A stretch of 64,000 bases of DNA from Acidovorax sp. RAC01 (GTDB lineage Bacteria; Pseudomonadota; Gammaproteobacteria; Burkholderiales; Burkholderiaceae_C), in contig NZ_CP016447.1 in assembly GCF_001714725.1 (NCBI RefSeq), positions 3,653,501 to 3,717,500 on the forward strand, given 5' to 3'. Below, one piece after another: positions 17,246 to 25,425 of this stretch; within the stretch, counting starts at the first letter, position 1; the number at the start of each line of letters is the position of its first letter. The position numbers and the translations under genes are program-made. The notes under the pieces were generated by a model that saw only the letters and a list, made by a program, of their open reading frames with translations, did no database searches and had not been told where the DNA came from.

Positions 17246-18126
17246 TCGATTTTATTAACTACCTGATAAACGGTGCGCTGTCAGGGCTTCTGTATGCGTT
17301 GATCGCCATGGGTTTCGTCGTGATCTATCGCGCGTCAAAGGTGTTCAACTTTGCACAAGGTGAGTTGGTGGTCTTTGGCGGCTACATGGTGTGGTGGACG
17401 ATTATTCAGATGGGTCTACCGCTGTGGGTCGGATTGCCCGTGGCATTCGTTAGTGCTGCAATTTTTGGTTTCATGATTGAGCGGATATTTTTTGCCCGTC
17501 TGGTTGGGGAATCCGTCTTCTCGATGGTCATGGTGACGATCGGTCTCTTGATTCTGATCCGAGGCGTTGTGTTGGTGCTTTTTGGTCCACAGGTGCGTGC
17601 TTTTCCGATCATCTTTCCTCTGGATCCGATCATCGTTGGCGATCTCATCGTCTCCCGTTCGATGCTCTACGGTGGAATTATGACCATCTTCATCGGCGTT
17701 GGCCTCTCCTGGTTTTTCAACCGGACAAGGGCTGGCTTGACCATGACGGCCGTGGCGGAAGACCACCAGGTGGCCATGTCCATGGGCATCTCGGTGCAGC
17801 GTTCCATTGCCTTTGCGTGGGTGCTGGGATCCGTGCTTTCCACACTGGGGGCGATAGTGCATTTGAGTGGCCGCTCCATCAACATGATGAGCTCCGACAT
17901 CGGCCTGGCTGCCTTGCCGGTGGCCTTGCTGGCTGGGTTGGAGTCCCTCGCAGGTTTGCTGATCGCCGGTGTTTTGGTGGGTGTGATTCAGGGTTTGGCT
18001 TCGGCCTATCTCGATCCCCTGGTGGGGGGAGCGCTGGGCTCCGTCTTTCCTTTCATCATCATGCTGGTGGTGTTGTTAATTCGTCCCACCGGCATGTTCG
18101 GGTGGAAAACCATTGAGAGGGTATGA
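17242..18126 (+). CDS. livH: Branched-chain amino-acid-type ABC transporter permease LivH
   Basis: 294 residues, about eight hydrophobic segments. The N-terminus INYLINGALSGLLYALIAMG and the motif YRASKVFNFAQGELVVFGGY are diagnostic of LivH permeases; LLAGLESLAGLLIAGVLVG is the EAA-like cytoplasmic loop region. It is coupled by ATGA to the ligase before and to livM after. Inner membrane. Confidence 0.9.
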   Translation: MIDFINYLINGALSGLLYALIAMGFVVIYRASKVFNFAQGELVVFGGYMVWWTIIQMGLPLWVGLPVAFVSAAIFGFMIERIFFARLVGESVFSMVMVTIGLLILIRGVVLVLFGPQVRAFPIIFPLDPIIVGDLIVSRSMLYGGIMTIFIGVGLSWFFNRTRAGLTMTAVAEDHQVAMSMGISVQRSIAFAWVLGSVLSTLGAIVHLSGRSINMMSSDIGLAALPVALLAGLESLAGLLIAGVLVGVIQGLASAYLDPLVGGALGSVFPFIIMLVVLLIRPTGMFGWKTIERV

Positions 18127-19181
18127 GCATGGATCCCGCAGGTGTATTCGCGACTTCTTTCGCCAAAGACCAAGCACTAATTCGCACGCGCAGCCAGGCG
18201 GTGGCATTGGGCCTGTTTGTTATAGCGTTGTTTGCGCTGCCCCTGATCAGCGAGGTCCGCTGGGTGGCGATCATGACCTCTATGCTGATTACTGCAGTGG
18301 TGGTCATGGGGCTGCAGATCAATACTGGTCTAGCGGGTCAGATCAATTTGGGTCAAGCTGCGTTCATGGGGGTTGGTGCGTATGCAACAGCGCTCCTAGC
18401 GACGAAAGGCCACCTGCCTTTCTGGCTGGCTTTGCCCATCGGCGGGCTGTGCGCGGCGCTTTTTGGGCTGGTGTTTGGATTAACCGCAATGCGCATAAAG
18501 GGTTTTTACCTTGCCTTGACCACGATTGCTGCGCAGATTTTGTTCCACTTCTTTGTGCTCAACCTGCCTGCCAAGTGGCTGGGGGGATCTAACGGCATCA
18601 CTCTGGAACCAGCACAGCTCCTTGGTTTCGTTTTCAACACCGATACCCGCATTTACTACCTGTGTCTGGTAGTGGCCTTCATCATGATTGCGGGCGCCTA
18701 CGGCGTCGCACGCAGCCGCCATGGTCGAATTTTTGCGGCAGTGCGCGATGACGACGTGGCCTCAGGAATGATGGGCATCAATGTCGTGCGCACCAAGGTA
18801 CTTGCCTTCTTGCTGGGTGCGTTTTACGCGGGCATCGGTGGAGGGCTCTGGGCTTACTACGTCAGGTTCGTGGCGATTGACCAGTTCACCCTGATCCACT
18901 CGATATGGTTCATCGCGATGATCATTGTGGGTGGCATGGGGTCGGTGACGGGCGCGCTGATCGGCGTGTTTGTTATCCGTACTGCCCAGGAGACGATCAC
19001 CATCGTGGGCCCTTCACTGGTCGAGAACTTTTCCTTCCTGAGCGGAGATGTTGTTTTCGCAGTGATGAATATTTTCCTGGGTGGAGTCATCGCGGCCTTT
19101 CTGATCTTTGAGCCACGCGGTCTGATGCACCGGTGGAACATCGTCAAGCGGTCTTATCGCATGTGGCCTTACCCATATTGA
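18123..19181 (+). CDS. livM: Branched-chain amino-acid-type ABC transporter permease LivM
   Basis: 352 residues with about nine hydrophobic segments. NTGLAGQINLGQAAFMGVGA and MRIKGFYLALTTIAAQ are LivM signatures; AVRDDDVASGMMGINV is the conserved cytoplasmic loop contacting the ATPases. It pairs with LivH in the inner membrane. Overlaps livH by ATGA. Confidence 0.9.
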   Translation: MSMDPAGVFATSFAKDQALIRTRSQAVALGLFVIALFALPLISEVRWVAIMTSMLITAVVVMGLQINTGLAGQINLGQAAFMGVGAYATALLATKGHLPFWLALPIGGLCAALFGLVFGLTAMRIKGFYLALTTIAAQILFHFFVLNLPAKWLGGSNGITLEPAQLLGFVFNTDTRIYYLCLVVAFIMIAGAYGVARSRHGRIFAAVRDDDVASGMMGINVVRTKVLAFLLGAFYAGIGGGLWAYYVRFVAIDQFTLIHSIWFIAMIIVGGMGSVTGALIGVFVIRTAQETITIVGPSLVENFSFLSGDVVFAVMNIFLGGVIAAFLIFEPRGLMHRWNIVKRSYRMWPYPY

Positions 19182-19266
19182 CCGCAATCCTGTTTTCTGC
19201 AGCCACCTTAGGCGCTGGGAAGGGCTGCTCCAATGCAAAGCGCTACTACAAAAGGAGACTTTTTTT

Positions 19267-20517
19267 ATGAAAACGAATCGAGCAAAGTTGTCGGCAATGG
19301 TCAAACTGGGGCAACGCGGCGCTTTACTGGCGTCAGCCTTGTGCCTTGGCGGCATGGCACAAGCTCAGACTACTTACAACGTGGCTGGCCTGGCTGACTT
19401 CACCGGACCTTTCGCAGACATCATGAAAGATATGACGGGATGCCGCCGTGCGGTGCTCGACTGGTGGAGCGAAGAGGTCGGTAAAGCGCAGGGCGTCGCA
19501 TTGCGAATCAAGGATTTCGACACCCGCTATGACGTCGCCCAAGTGGCCAGCCTCTGGCCAGGCATCAAGTCCGAGCTCAACCCGGTGGCTGTTCTGGGTG
19601 TGGGCGGTGCAGATACCAATGCGCTGCAGCAGCGCTTGCCTAGTGACAAGGTGCCTCTTGTCCAGTCGACAGCAGGATATGGATTTGCTTGGAAGGGTGA
19701 TAACTGGGTGTTCAATGCCCGTGCCACTTACCCGCACGAAGCGGCTGCGTTTTATGTGTGGATGCAGAAGAAGTCGGGTTCGTCTGCTCCTCTCAAGGTG
19801 GGGGTGATTTCATCGGAAGTATCGCCGGCCTACGTGGACATCCACAAAGGTGTCGAGAAGTTCGCTAAGGACAATCCGAAGATCATTGAAGTCGTTGAAA
19901 CGATTTATACCGAAGCACAGCCGACCGACCTTACCCAGCAGGTCAGCCGCCTGGTCCGCAAGGGGGCCACGGTACTGCAGGTGTTCAACAATACAGCATC
20001 GGTAGTGGCGACACGGCGCGCCCTGCAAAGCCTTGGAAAAACCAATATTCCGATAGTGGTTAGCGCTCATAACGGGTTGCTTTCGTCGGGGAAAGCGCTG
20101 GGTGACCTGAGCCAAATGGATGGAAACTATGAGGTCTATGGCATGGCCATGGCCGCCGAAGGCGCAACACCGGCACGGGACTTCTTCGAGAAACTGCGCA
20201 GCCAATACAAGTTGCAAGCCGCCTATAACTCTGCCTGCATTATGGGCATGAGCCAAGCGATGTTGACGGTTCGTGCCGTTGAAAATGTTGTCAAGGTCAA
20301 AGGTGCTGGCGGTGTGACGGGCGAAGAGGTTCGCGCTGCACTGCTGTCCACCCCCATGCCTACCGAGCGCAGTTTTGGCTTGTTGCCCAATATCAAGTTC
20401 AACAATGATGCGCCGTTCCCGACCTCGGGCACAGCCGTCAACATCGGCACCGTCGAAAAGGGAAAGTACAAACTTCTCGAGCAGAACGTTCCGGTTCCTG
20501 TGTTGAACAAGTGGTAA
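19267..20517 (+). CDS. Periplasmic substrate-binding protein of the ABC transporter
   Basis: 416 residues. A signal peptide of about 33 residues ends MAQAQ (cleavage after AQA likely). The mature part is a Peripla_BP_6 (LivK-like) fold, with ADFTGPFADI near the start, VAVLGVGGADTNALQQ, and LVQSTAGYGF. A good AAAGGAG ribosome binding site precedes it. Binding proteins of this type linked to acyl-CoA genes usually bind aromatic, alicyclic or other hydrophobic acids rather than leucine, but the ligand here is unknown. Confidence 0.87.
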   Translation: MKTNRAKLSAMVKLGQRGALLASALCLGGMAQAQTTYNVAGLADFTGPFADIMKDMTGCRRAVLDWWSEEVGKAQGVALRIKDFDTRYDVAQVASLWPGIKSELNPVAVLGVGGADTNALQQRLPSDKVPLVQSTAGYGFAWKGDNWVFNARATYPHEAAAFYVWMQKKSGSSAPLKVGVISSEVSPAYVDIHKGVEKFAKDNPKIIEVVETIYTEAQPTDLTQQVSRLVRKGATVLQVFNNTASVVATRRALQSLGKTNIPIVVSAHNGLLSSGKALGDLSQMDGNYEVYGMAMAAEGATPARDFFEKLRSQYKLQAAYNSACIMGMSQAMLTVRAVENVVKVKGAGGVTGEEVRAALLSTPMPTERSFGLLPNIKFNNDAPFPTSGTAVNIGTVEKGKYKLLEQNVPVPVLNKW

Positions 20518-20526
20518 TTGCAAATC

Positions 20527-20558
20527 GGCCTGGGTCTCGGGCCACCGAGACCCAGGCC
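20527..20558 (+). promoter_or_regulatory. 14-bp perfect stem-loop between binding-protein gene and livF
   Basis: GGCCTGGGTCTCGG and CCGAGACCCAGGCC form an exact 14-bp stem with a 4-nt loop, directly after the binding-protein stop. No T-run follows, so it is more likely a 3' mRNA-stabilising or attenuating hairpin than a full terminator. It would keep the binding protein in excess over the ATPase downstream. Confidence 0.7.
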
Positions 20559-20577
20559 ACATCATCTGGAGCTACCC

Positions 20578-21366
20578 GTGCTTGAACTGAACAACGTTGA
20601 AGTCCTCTACAGCGACGTCATTCTTGCTGTCAAAGGCATTACCGCCAAAGTCCCCGCTGGACAGTGCGTGACCTTGCTGGGCGCCAATGGCGCTGGCAAG
20701 AGCACCACGCTCAAGGCCATCTCCAACCTGGTCAGGACAGAGGATGGTCGTGTGACGGCGGGGAGTATTCAATTTGATGGTGCGGACATCACCGGTGCCA
20801 ACCCCGTCGATGTCGTTCGCAAGGGGTTGGTACATGTCATGGAAGGGCGCAAGGTTCTCCGCCACATGACAGTGGAGCAGAACCTGGTGGTGGGCGGTCA
20901 TATGGGCAGCGCTGGCGATGCCAAGGAAATGCTTGATGAGGTGTATAGCCGCATCAAGCGTCTGAAAGCCTTGCGTACTCGCACAGCAGGTTACCTGTCG
21001 GGCGGCGAGCAGCAATTGCTGGTAATTGGACGGGCCCTGATGGCCAAGCCTAAGTTGGTGATGATCGACGAGCCTTCGCTCGGCTTGGCTCCGCTGATGG
21101 TCGATGAGGTCTATGGTTTGCTGAGTGACCTCAAGACCAGCGGTCTGACTCTGCTGATCGTGGAGCAAAACACCCGCGTCGCTCTGGATTTAGCCGACTA
21201 CGGCTATGTGATGGAGAGCGGACGGATCGTGTTAGAGGGCCCCTCCAACAGCTTAAAGACCAACGAGGACGTTCGAGAGTTCTACCTCGGCCTGACGGTC
21301 GATGGGGAGCGCAAGAGTTTCCGCGACATGAAACATTACCGCCGCCGCAAGCGCTGGCTGGGTTGA
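20578..21366 (+). CDS. livF: ABC transporter ATP-binding protein, LivF type
   Basis: 262 residues from GTG 20578, with GGAG 8 bp upstream; the frame extends to 20518 through the hairpin, which is unlikely to be coding. Walker A GANGAGKST, signature LSGGEQQLLVIGRALM, Walker B LVMIDEPSLG, H-loop LIVEQNT. It has a short C-terminal extension rich in Arg/Lys. It completes the five-component uptake system. Confidence 0.88.
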   Translation: MLELNNVEVLYSDVILAVKGITAKVPAGQCVTLLGANGAGKSTTLKAISNLVRTEDGRVTAGSIQFDGADITGANPVDVVRKGLVHVMEGRKVLRHMTVEQNLVVGGHMGSAGDAKEMLDEVYSRIKRLKALRTRTAGYLSGGEQQLLVIGRALMAKPKLVMIDEPSLGLAPLMVDEVYGLLSDLKTSGLTLLIVEQNTRVALDLADYGYVMESGRIVLEGPSNSLKTNEDVREFYLGLTVDGERKSFRDMKHYRRRKRWLG

Positions 21367-21409
21367 CCGCATTGGGTCAGTCGTTTTCCAAGTTTTCAAG
21401 GATGGGTTT

Positions 21410-22561
21410 ATGAGCATCGTTTCCAATGCATTGCTGAGCGAACAAGAAGTCATTATTCGGGAGTCTGCCCGGCGTGTCGCGACTGAAGTGGTGGGTAGCA
21501 CGGCCGCCGAACGTGATCGCACGGGGGCTTGGCCACACGACGAAATCAAGGCAGTTGCCGACGTAGGCTTCATGGGCATGCTCGCCCCGCCAGCATACGG
21601 CGGTTCCGGGCTTTCATTCGTGGAGTATTGCCTGGCTATTGAAGAATTCGCAGCGGCCGATGGTGGCTTCGCCACCATGATGCACGTCCACAACTCAGCT
21701 GCGCACGTGTTACGTAGTTTTGGAACCGAACAACAGATGGCCCGCCATCTGCCGGATCTGGCCAGTGGCAAGCGCATTGGTGCCTTTTTATTGTCAGAGC
21801 CCCATGCAGGCTCGGATACCGCAGCCATCCGGACCACGGCTAAGCGGGACGGCGACGTTTATGTGATCAATGGCAGCAAACAATGGATTTCCAATGGCAG
21901 TGAAGCGGGCTTTGCGCTCGTCGTGGCAGCAACTGCGGAACCAGGTGCCCGTCACCGCTTCAGCCTGTTCATCGCGGACCCCGAAGATCCAGGCTACCAA
22001 TGCTTGCGTATCGAAAGGAAGCTGGGCCAGCACACGGCCCACACGGCTCAGATTCAGCTGGACAACATGCGTGTTCCAGTTCAGAACATGATCGGTGAGG
22101 AAGGGCGCGGGTATGGCAAAGCACTATCGCTGTTGTCCGATGGGCGCATCGCAATCGCCGCCCTGGCCATCGGCATTGCCCGTGCAGCGCTGGAGGCAGC
22201 CATCCGCTACGCCAAAGAGCGCGAGGCCTATGGCAAGCCACTCACCGAACTGCAGGCCATTAGCTTTGATTTGGCGGAAATGGCCATGCAGGTTGAGGTG
22301 GCGCACCAGTACATGCTGTATGCAGCTCGTCTTACGGATGCGGGCCTGCCAACCAGTAAGGAGGCCTCCGTTGCTAAACTCTATGCCAGCGAAATGGCTG
22401 AAAAGGTTTGCTCTGCGGCGCTGCAAGTGCATGGTGGCTACGGGTATGTCAACGACTTCCCGGTCGAGCGCTATTATCGCGATGTGCGCGTTACAAAGAT
22501 CTACGAAGGCACTAGTCACATTCAAAAGTTGATCATTGCGCGCAGTATCTTGGCTGGCTGA
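21410..22561 (+). CDS. Acyl-CoA dehydrogenase
   Basis: 383 residues, full length. FAD-binding segments (LLSEPHAGSDTAAI and QWISNGSEAGFALV), the mid beta-domain, and the C-terminal helical domain with REAYGKPLTELQAI. The catalytic Glu lies in KIYEGTSHIQ near the C-terminus, as in short- and branched-chain dehydrogenases. It would introduce the 2,3-double bond into the CoA ester made by the synthetase. Confidence 0.88.
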   Translation: MSIVSNALLSEQEVIIRESARRVATEVVGSTAAERDRTGAWPHDEIKAVADVGFMGMLAPPAYGGSGLSFVEYCLAIEEFAAADGGFATMMHVHNSAAHVLRSFGTEQQMARHLPDLASGKRIGAFLLSEPHAGSDTAAIRTTAKRDGDVYVINGSKQWISNGSEAGFALVVAATAEPGARHRFSLFIADPEDPGYQCLRIERKLGQHTAHTAQIQLDNMRVPVQNMIGEEGRGYGKALSLLSDGRIAIAALAIGIARAALEAAIRYAKEREAYGKPLTELQAISFDLAEMAMQVEVAHQYMLYAARLTDAGLPTSKEASVAKLYASEMAEKVCSAALQVHGGYGYVNDFPVERYYRDVRVTKIYEGTSHIQKLIIARSILAG

Positions 22562-22657
22562 TGAGCACGGCCTTTCTCCGCAGGCCTATCGGCGAAAGCA
22601 GTTCGATACACTTTGCCTCAGTTAGCGATACGAATGCCCTCAAGGAAAACAACACCA

Positions 22658-23338
22658 ATGAGTACGCCAATTGAGGCAAAGCCCAAGTCACTGACACGCA
22701 ATGCTGCCAAAAGATCGGGCAAGGGCGCAAAATGGAACAATGCGGTCAGCGGCGCGGATGAGCAGTACCAGCTCAAAAAGCAAGCTGTCATTGCGGAAGC
22801 TTCGCGCGCATTTGGCCGCCATGGGTACAAGAATGTGTCCTTGGACGAGATTGCAAAAACGCTCAACGTCACCAAGCCTGCCCTCTACTACTACTTCAAG
22901 AACAAGCAGGAACTTGTCTACGAATGCCACGAGCTCGCCATGCATTTGGGAGATCGCGTCTTGCAAGACGCGATCGCTTCGGAAAATACTGGTTTCGGTC
23001 GGATCTCGGCCTTCATTAAGAACTACATCTCGTTGCTAACGGATGAAATGGGCGCACCGGCGATCCTCCAGGATTTCTCCGGTATGACTGTGGCGGATCA
23101 GAAAAAAATCACTTTGCGTCGGCGAAAGTTTGATCAAGAGCTGCGCAAAGTGCTCGAGGGGGGTGTTCAGGATGGTTCCATTGCCCCGTGCAACGTGAAA
23201 TTGGCGGTGTTCTGGTTCATGGGCGCTGTTAGCTCGATTACCCAATGGATGCATATCGATGGCAGCCTTGGAAGCGACGAAGTGGCCGTTATTTTTATCG
23301 GTTTTCTTGCGCATGGTATTCGTCCCAGTCAAGCGTGA
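22658..23338 (+). CDS. TetR-family transcriptional regulator
   Basis: 226 residues from ATG 22658 (AAGGA about 11 bp upstream; ATG 22634 and 22613 are alternatives). A basic N-terminal tail precedes the TetR HTH (IAEASRAFGRHGYKNVSLDE, then ALYYYFKNKQEL). The ligand-binding domain contains a TetR_C_33/FadR-like region (LRKVLEGGVQDGSIAPCNVK). It sits at the end of the catabolic cluster and probably binds the palindromes at 12255 and 11118. The effector is likely an acyl-CoA of the pathway. Confidence 0.85.
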   Translation: MSTPIEAKPKSLTRNAAKRSGKGAKWNNAVSGADEQYQLKKQAVIAEASRAFGRHGYKNVSLDEIAKTLNVTKPALYYYFKNKQELVYECHELAMHLGDRVLQDAIASENTGFGRISAFIKNYISLLTDEMGAPAILQDFSGMTVADQKKITLRRRKFDQELRKVLEGGVQDGSIAPCNVKLAVFWFMGAVSSITQWMHIDGSLGSDEVAVIFIGFLAHGIRPSQA

Positions 23339-23635
23339 ATCTGGCGCAACAGGCTTGGGCTTCCGGTTGTGTTCTTCGCAGTGAGGCAATTCTGGCGGAC
23401 ATCGTCGTGCATGGCGGAAACCGGTGCTGGAATCAGGTCTTCAGGCTTGATCAGGATGGCAAGGTGGTCGAGTTCTTCGAGGCAGCCAATGCGAGTCTTT
23501 CTGCTTCGACGATGGGATGCTGAGAAGCTGGTCGGCCCACACGGGAATCCAAGGCGGCTTTCAAGGCGTGTGCGATGGCCCAATGAATTAGTGGGCAGTG
23601 ACGCATTCAATGAATGGAGAGCACCACAATTGCGC
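23339..23635. other. Short region without a supported gene
   Basis: Open frames occur in all minus-strand phases, but the similarity-like patterns jump between frames (for example HALKAALDSRVGRPASQHP in one phase only) and none has a start signal. It may be a decayed gene that once followed the antitoxin-like gene. Confidence 0.4.
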
Positions 23636-23863
23636 TCAGGAATAGGCCCCGGATTGCGCGCGCAGGAGGTGGCTACGCACCAAATCCAGCCCGCCGGGTC
23701 CGCTGAGAACATCCAGTGGACGACGATGACCAAATGTCGGTGCCAATTCCAACAGCCATTGGTCAAGCCAAGCCCGCGCGTCAAAACCTACTGGTGTTCC
23801 TGATTCATCAACCATACGCTGAACAAGTGCGGAGAGGGTAGCGATATCGTCTTCGAGGGCCAT
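23636..23863 (-). CDS. Short protein with MbcA/ParS/Xre toxin-binding domain
   Basis: 75 residues. Residues 24-75 fit the DUF2384 antitoxin toxin-binding domain: FDARAWLDQWLLELAPTFGH, then RRPLDVLSGPGGLDLV and a C-terminal SGAYS. The N-terminal Xre HTH of full antitoxins is missing, and the expected RES-domain toxin is not found downstream. It is either a solitary domain or a relic of a RES/Xre toxin-antitoxin pair. ATG 23863 has no strong ribosome binding site. Confidence 0.6.
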   Translation of the reverse strand: MALEDDIATLSALVQRMVDESGTPVGFDARAWLDQWLLELAPTFGHRRPLDVLSGPGGLDLVRSHLLRAQSGAYS

Positions 23864-23995
23864 GGCCCATTCTGATCTGCACGCCAGATGAATGCAATGC
23901 ACACGTCCGGGCAAGGTATCTTGAATTGAAGGGAGTTCCCCGCCCTACCACCGCCTGCATGACGAACATGGAGGCGATGAACTGCAGTGGGCGAT

Positions 23996-24493
23996 TCAGC
24001 GAATTGCTCGCTTGCTTTGGGCGGACATATGAAAACTGCCTTGGTCTTCGGCTGGGGTGCAAGAGTGTGGGGGGTATTTTGAACGTGCGAGCACCGCGCG
24101 TGCTGCTGCAACTATCGCGGCTGAGATCAGGCTGATCTGCAGCCATGCCACCATGAGCAAGAAGTCGAGTTGCTGTGCTCCTCGCTCCAAGTCATCTGGT
24201 GCCACAGGCTGCGCAAGTATCACTGCAACATTGAATGATGGGAGTGTCATCTTCATCAGCAGATTGATTGCCGAGGCAGAGCCCATGGCTGCTGAGCCGT
24301 AAGTGGCAATCATCAGGGCGGTACCGATAAGCAGGCCGAGCAGGATGGGTTTGATGATGCGGGGCATGAGCATGCGAATCAAGCCGATCGCCATCAGTAT
24401 CGAAGGAGCAACCATAGTGCTGCCCGCTTGAAATTGCCCCATGGAATGCGGCTTGATGCCAATCTTGATGAGCGCGTTGGCCAGGGAGGAATG
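23996..24493 (-). pseudogene. Truncated membrane protein, 5' end lost
   Basis: The minus-strand frame is open from 24493, with no start codon before Met at 24442. It encodes several hydrophobic helices (MLMPRIIKPILLGLLIGTAL, then LMKMTLPSFNVAVILAQ and WLQISLISAAIVAA). An in-frame stop lies at 24494-24496, a few bases from the putative transposon end at 24500. It looks like the C-terminal part of a permease whose front was removed by insertion. I cannot name the family. Confidence 0.55.
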
Positions 24494-24499
24494 TCAACA

Positions 24500-24690
24500 T
24501 GTGGGCTGCTATGGCAGTTTTACAGCTTATATTTTTGCTCTCGACCCAATTTGACTGAGGCATATGTTTTTACAGGATAGGAAAAGTCATGCCTCAGGAG
24601 AGGAATTTTTACAGGGTATATTTTTATGATCACAATGATCGTAAAAATAAACTCTGTAATGTAAAAATTAACTCTGTAAATTTTTTCGGG
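24500..24690. repeat. Array of about 20-bp repeats, possible Tn7-like transposon end
   Basis: Starts TGTGGGCT, close to the TGTGGGCG terminus of Tn7. Five related units follow: 24517-24537, 24566-24586 and 24604-24628 read TTTTACAG outward, and 24640-24660 and 24661-24684 are near-identical direct copies (GTAAAAATAAACTCTGTAA and GTAAAAATTAACTCTGTAA). A 14-bp-arm palindrome with one mismatch spans 24619-24649, and a CTGAGGCAT/ATGCCTCAG hairpin brackets the second unit (24555-24597). Multiple subterminal sites are expected for TnsB-type transposases; plasmid iterons or an operator array are alternatives. Confidence 0.5.
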
Positions 24691-25149
24691 ATTCGGTTGT
24701 CGGGTGTTTGAGCTTCATTTTTCCAGGAAAGTCCCTGCAGTTAAGAAGTTCGATTGCATGCTGGAACGCGCTTGCACTGAAGTTTTCTTCTCAGAGAAAA
24801 TGCAATTCCGTCATAGCTCGTCAGTTGACCGCTTCAGGCTGGTTGCTGCCGGTGACCTAGCGCGCCTGAATGTCGGCTGCCGAAGTCACCTGTCATTCAA
24901 GGACGGAAGGGTCAAACGACCGCAGCACAACCGTCACCGGTCACTCAATTCAGGCCAGCCTGGTTGCGATTCGAGAACGACTCCTCGCGCCCGAGGTGAG
25001 CGGCTGTGCCCGACCCTGCCCTGACATTCTGCAGTGCTCGCAAAGCGGTCTTTCAGCCCTCCAAGTGCATAGGATCCAGCGGCCGTGTGCTGCCCCAAGG
25101 CACAAACGCCTTGGCCCAGTAGACGCTGGTACGGCTGGCGGGGAGCAGG
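24691..25149. other. Gene-free region before the conflict cluster
   Basis: No frame with recognisable protein features. The short plus-strand frames are compositionally unlike the neighbours and start without ribosome binding sites. The region lies downstream of the RyR-like gene and upstream of nothing on the plus strand. Confidence 0.5.
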
Positions 25150-25425
25150 TCAGTCAGCACCGAACCTTGTGGCTATGAGAGAGGCGTAGCGTTCAACTTG
25201 CTCACGGTCGCTTTGCTTCTCCGTCTCACTCAGCATTGCGTAAGCGGTCGTCATCTGGTGCTCCCATTGGACAACTAAGTTGGCGGGCAGCAGCAACGAA
25301 CCGTCTTGTTGCCGATCGCCCTTGCTATGCAGGTATCGCTGCCAGTGCGACCAGCGCTCGTGCTCGATCGCCGCGAGCTCCTCGCGCATCGCTTCGAGCC
25401 TCTTCCGCGCCTCCTCCTCGGTCAT
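25150..25425 (-). CDS. Small RyR-domain-like protein
   Basis: 91 residues, charged and soluble. AAIEHERWSHWQRYL and LSETEKQSDREQVERYASLI match the HE.W...LSE.EK..DR..V pattern of RyR (ryanodine-receptor repeat) domains, which are also found as small phage and conflict-system proteins. Its ATG overlaps the caspase stop (ATGA), so it is the third, translationally coupled gene of a TIR-caspase operon. RyR domains are proposed to bind adenine-nucleotide-like ligands. A role in sensing or buffering the TIR product is an inference. Confidence 0.65.
   Translation of the reverse strand: MTEEEARKRLEAMREELAAIEHERWSHWQRYLHSKGDRQQDGSLLLPANLVVQWEHQMTTAYAMLSETEKQSDREQVERYASLIATRFGAD

Noticed and set aside
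23788..24146. Overlapping minus-strand frames of about 110 codons
   Set aside because: They overlap the truncated membrane gene in other phases and carry no recognisable features.
24517..24684. CRISPR array
   Set aside because: The units occur in both orientations with irregular spacing, share no constant spacer length, and no cas gene is in the window.
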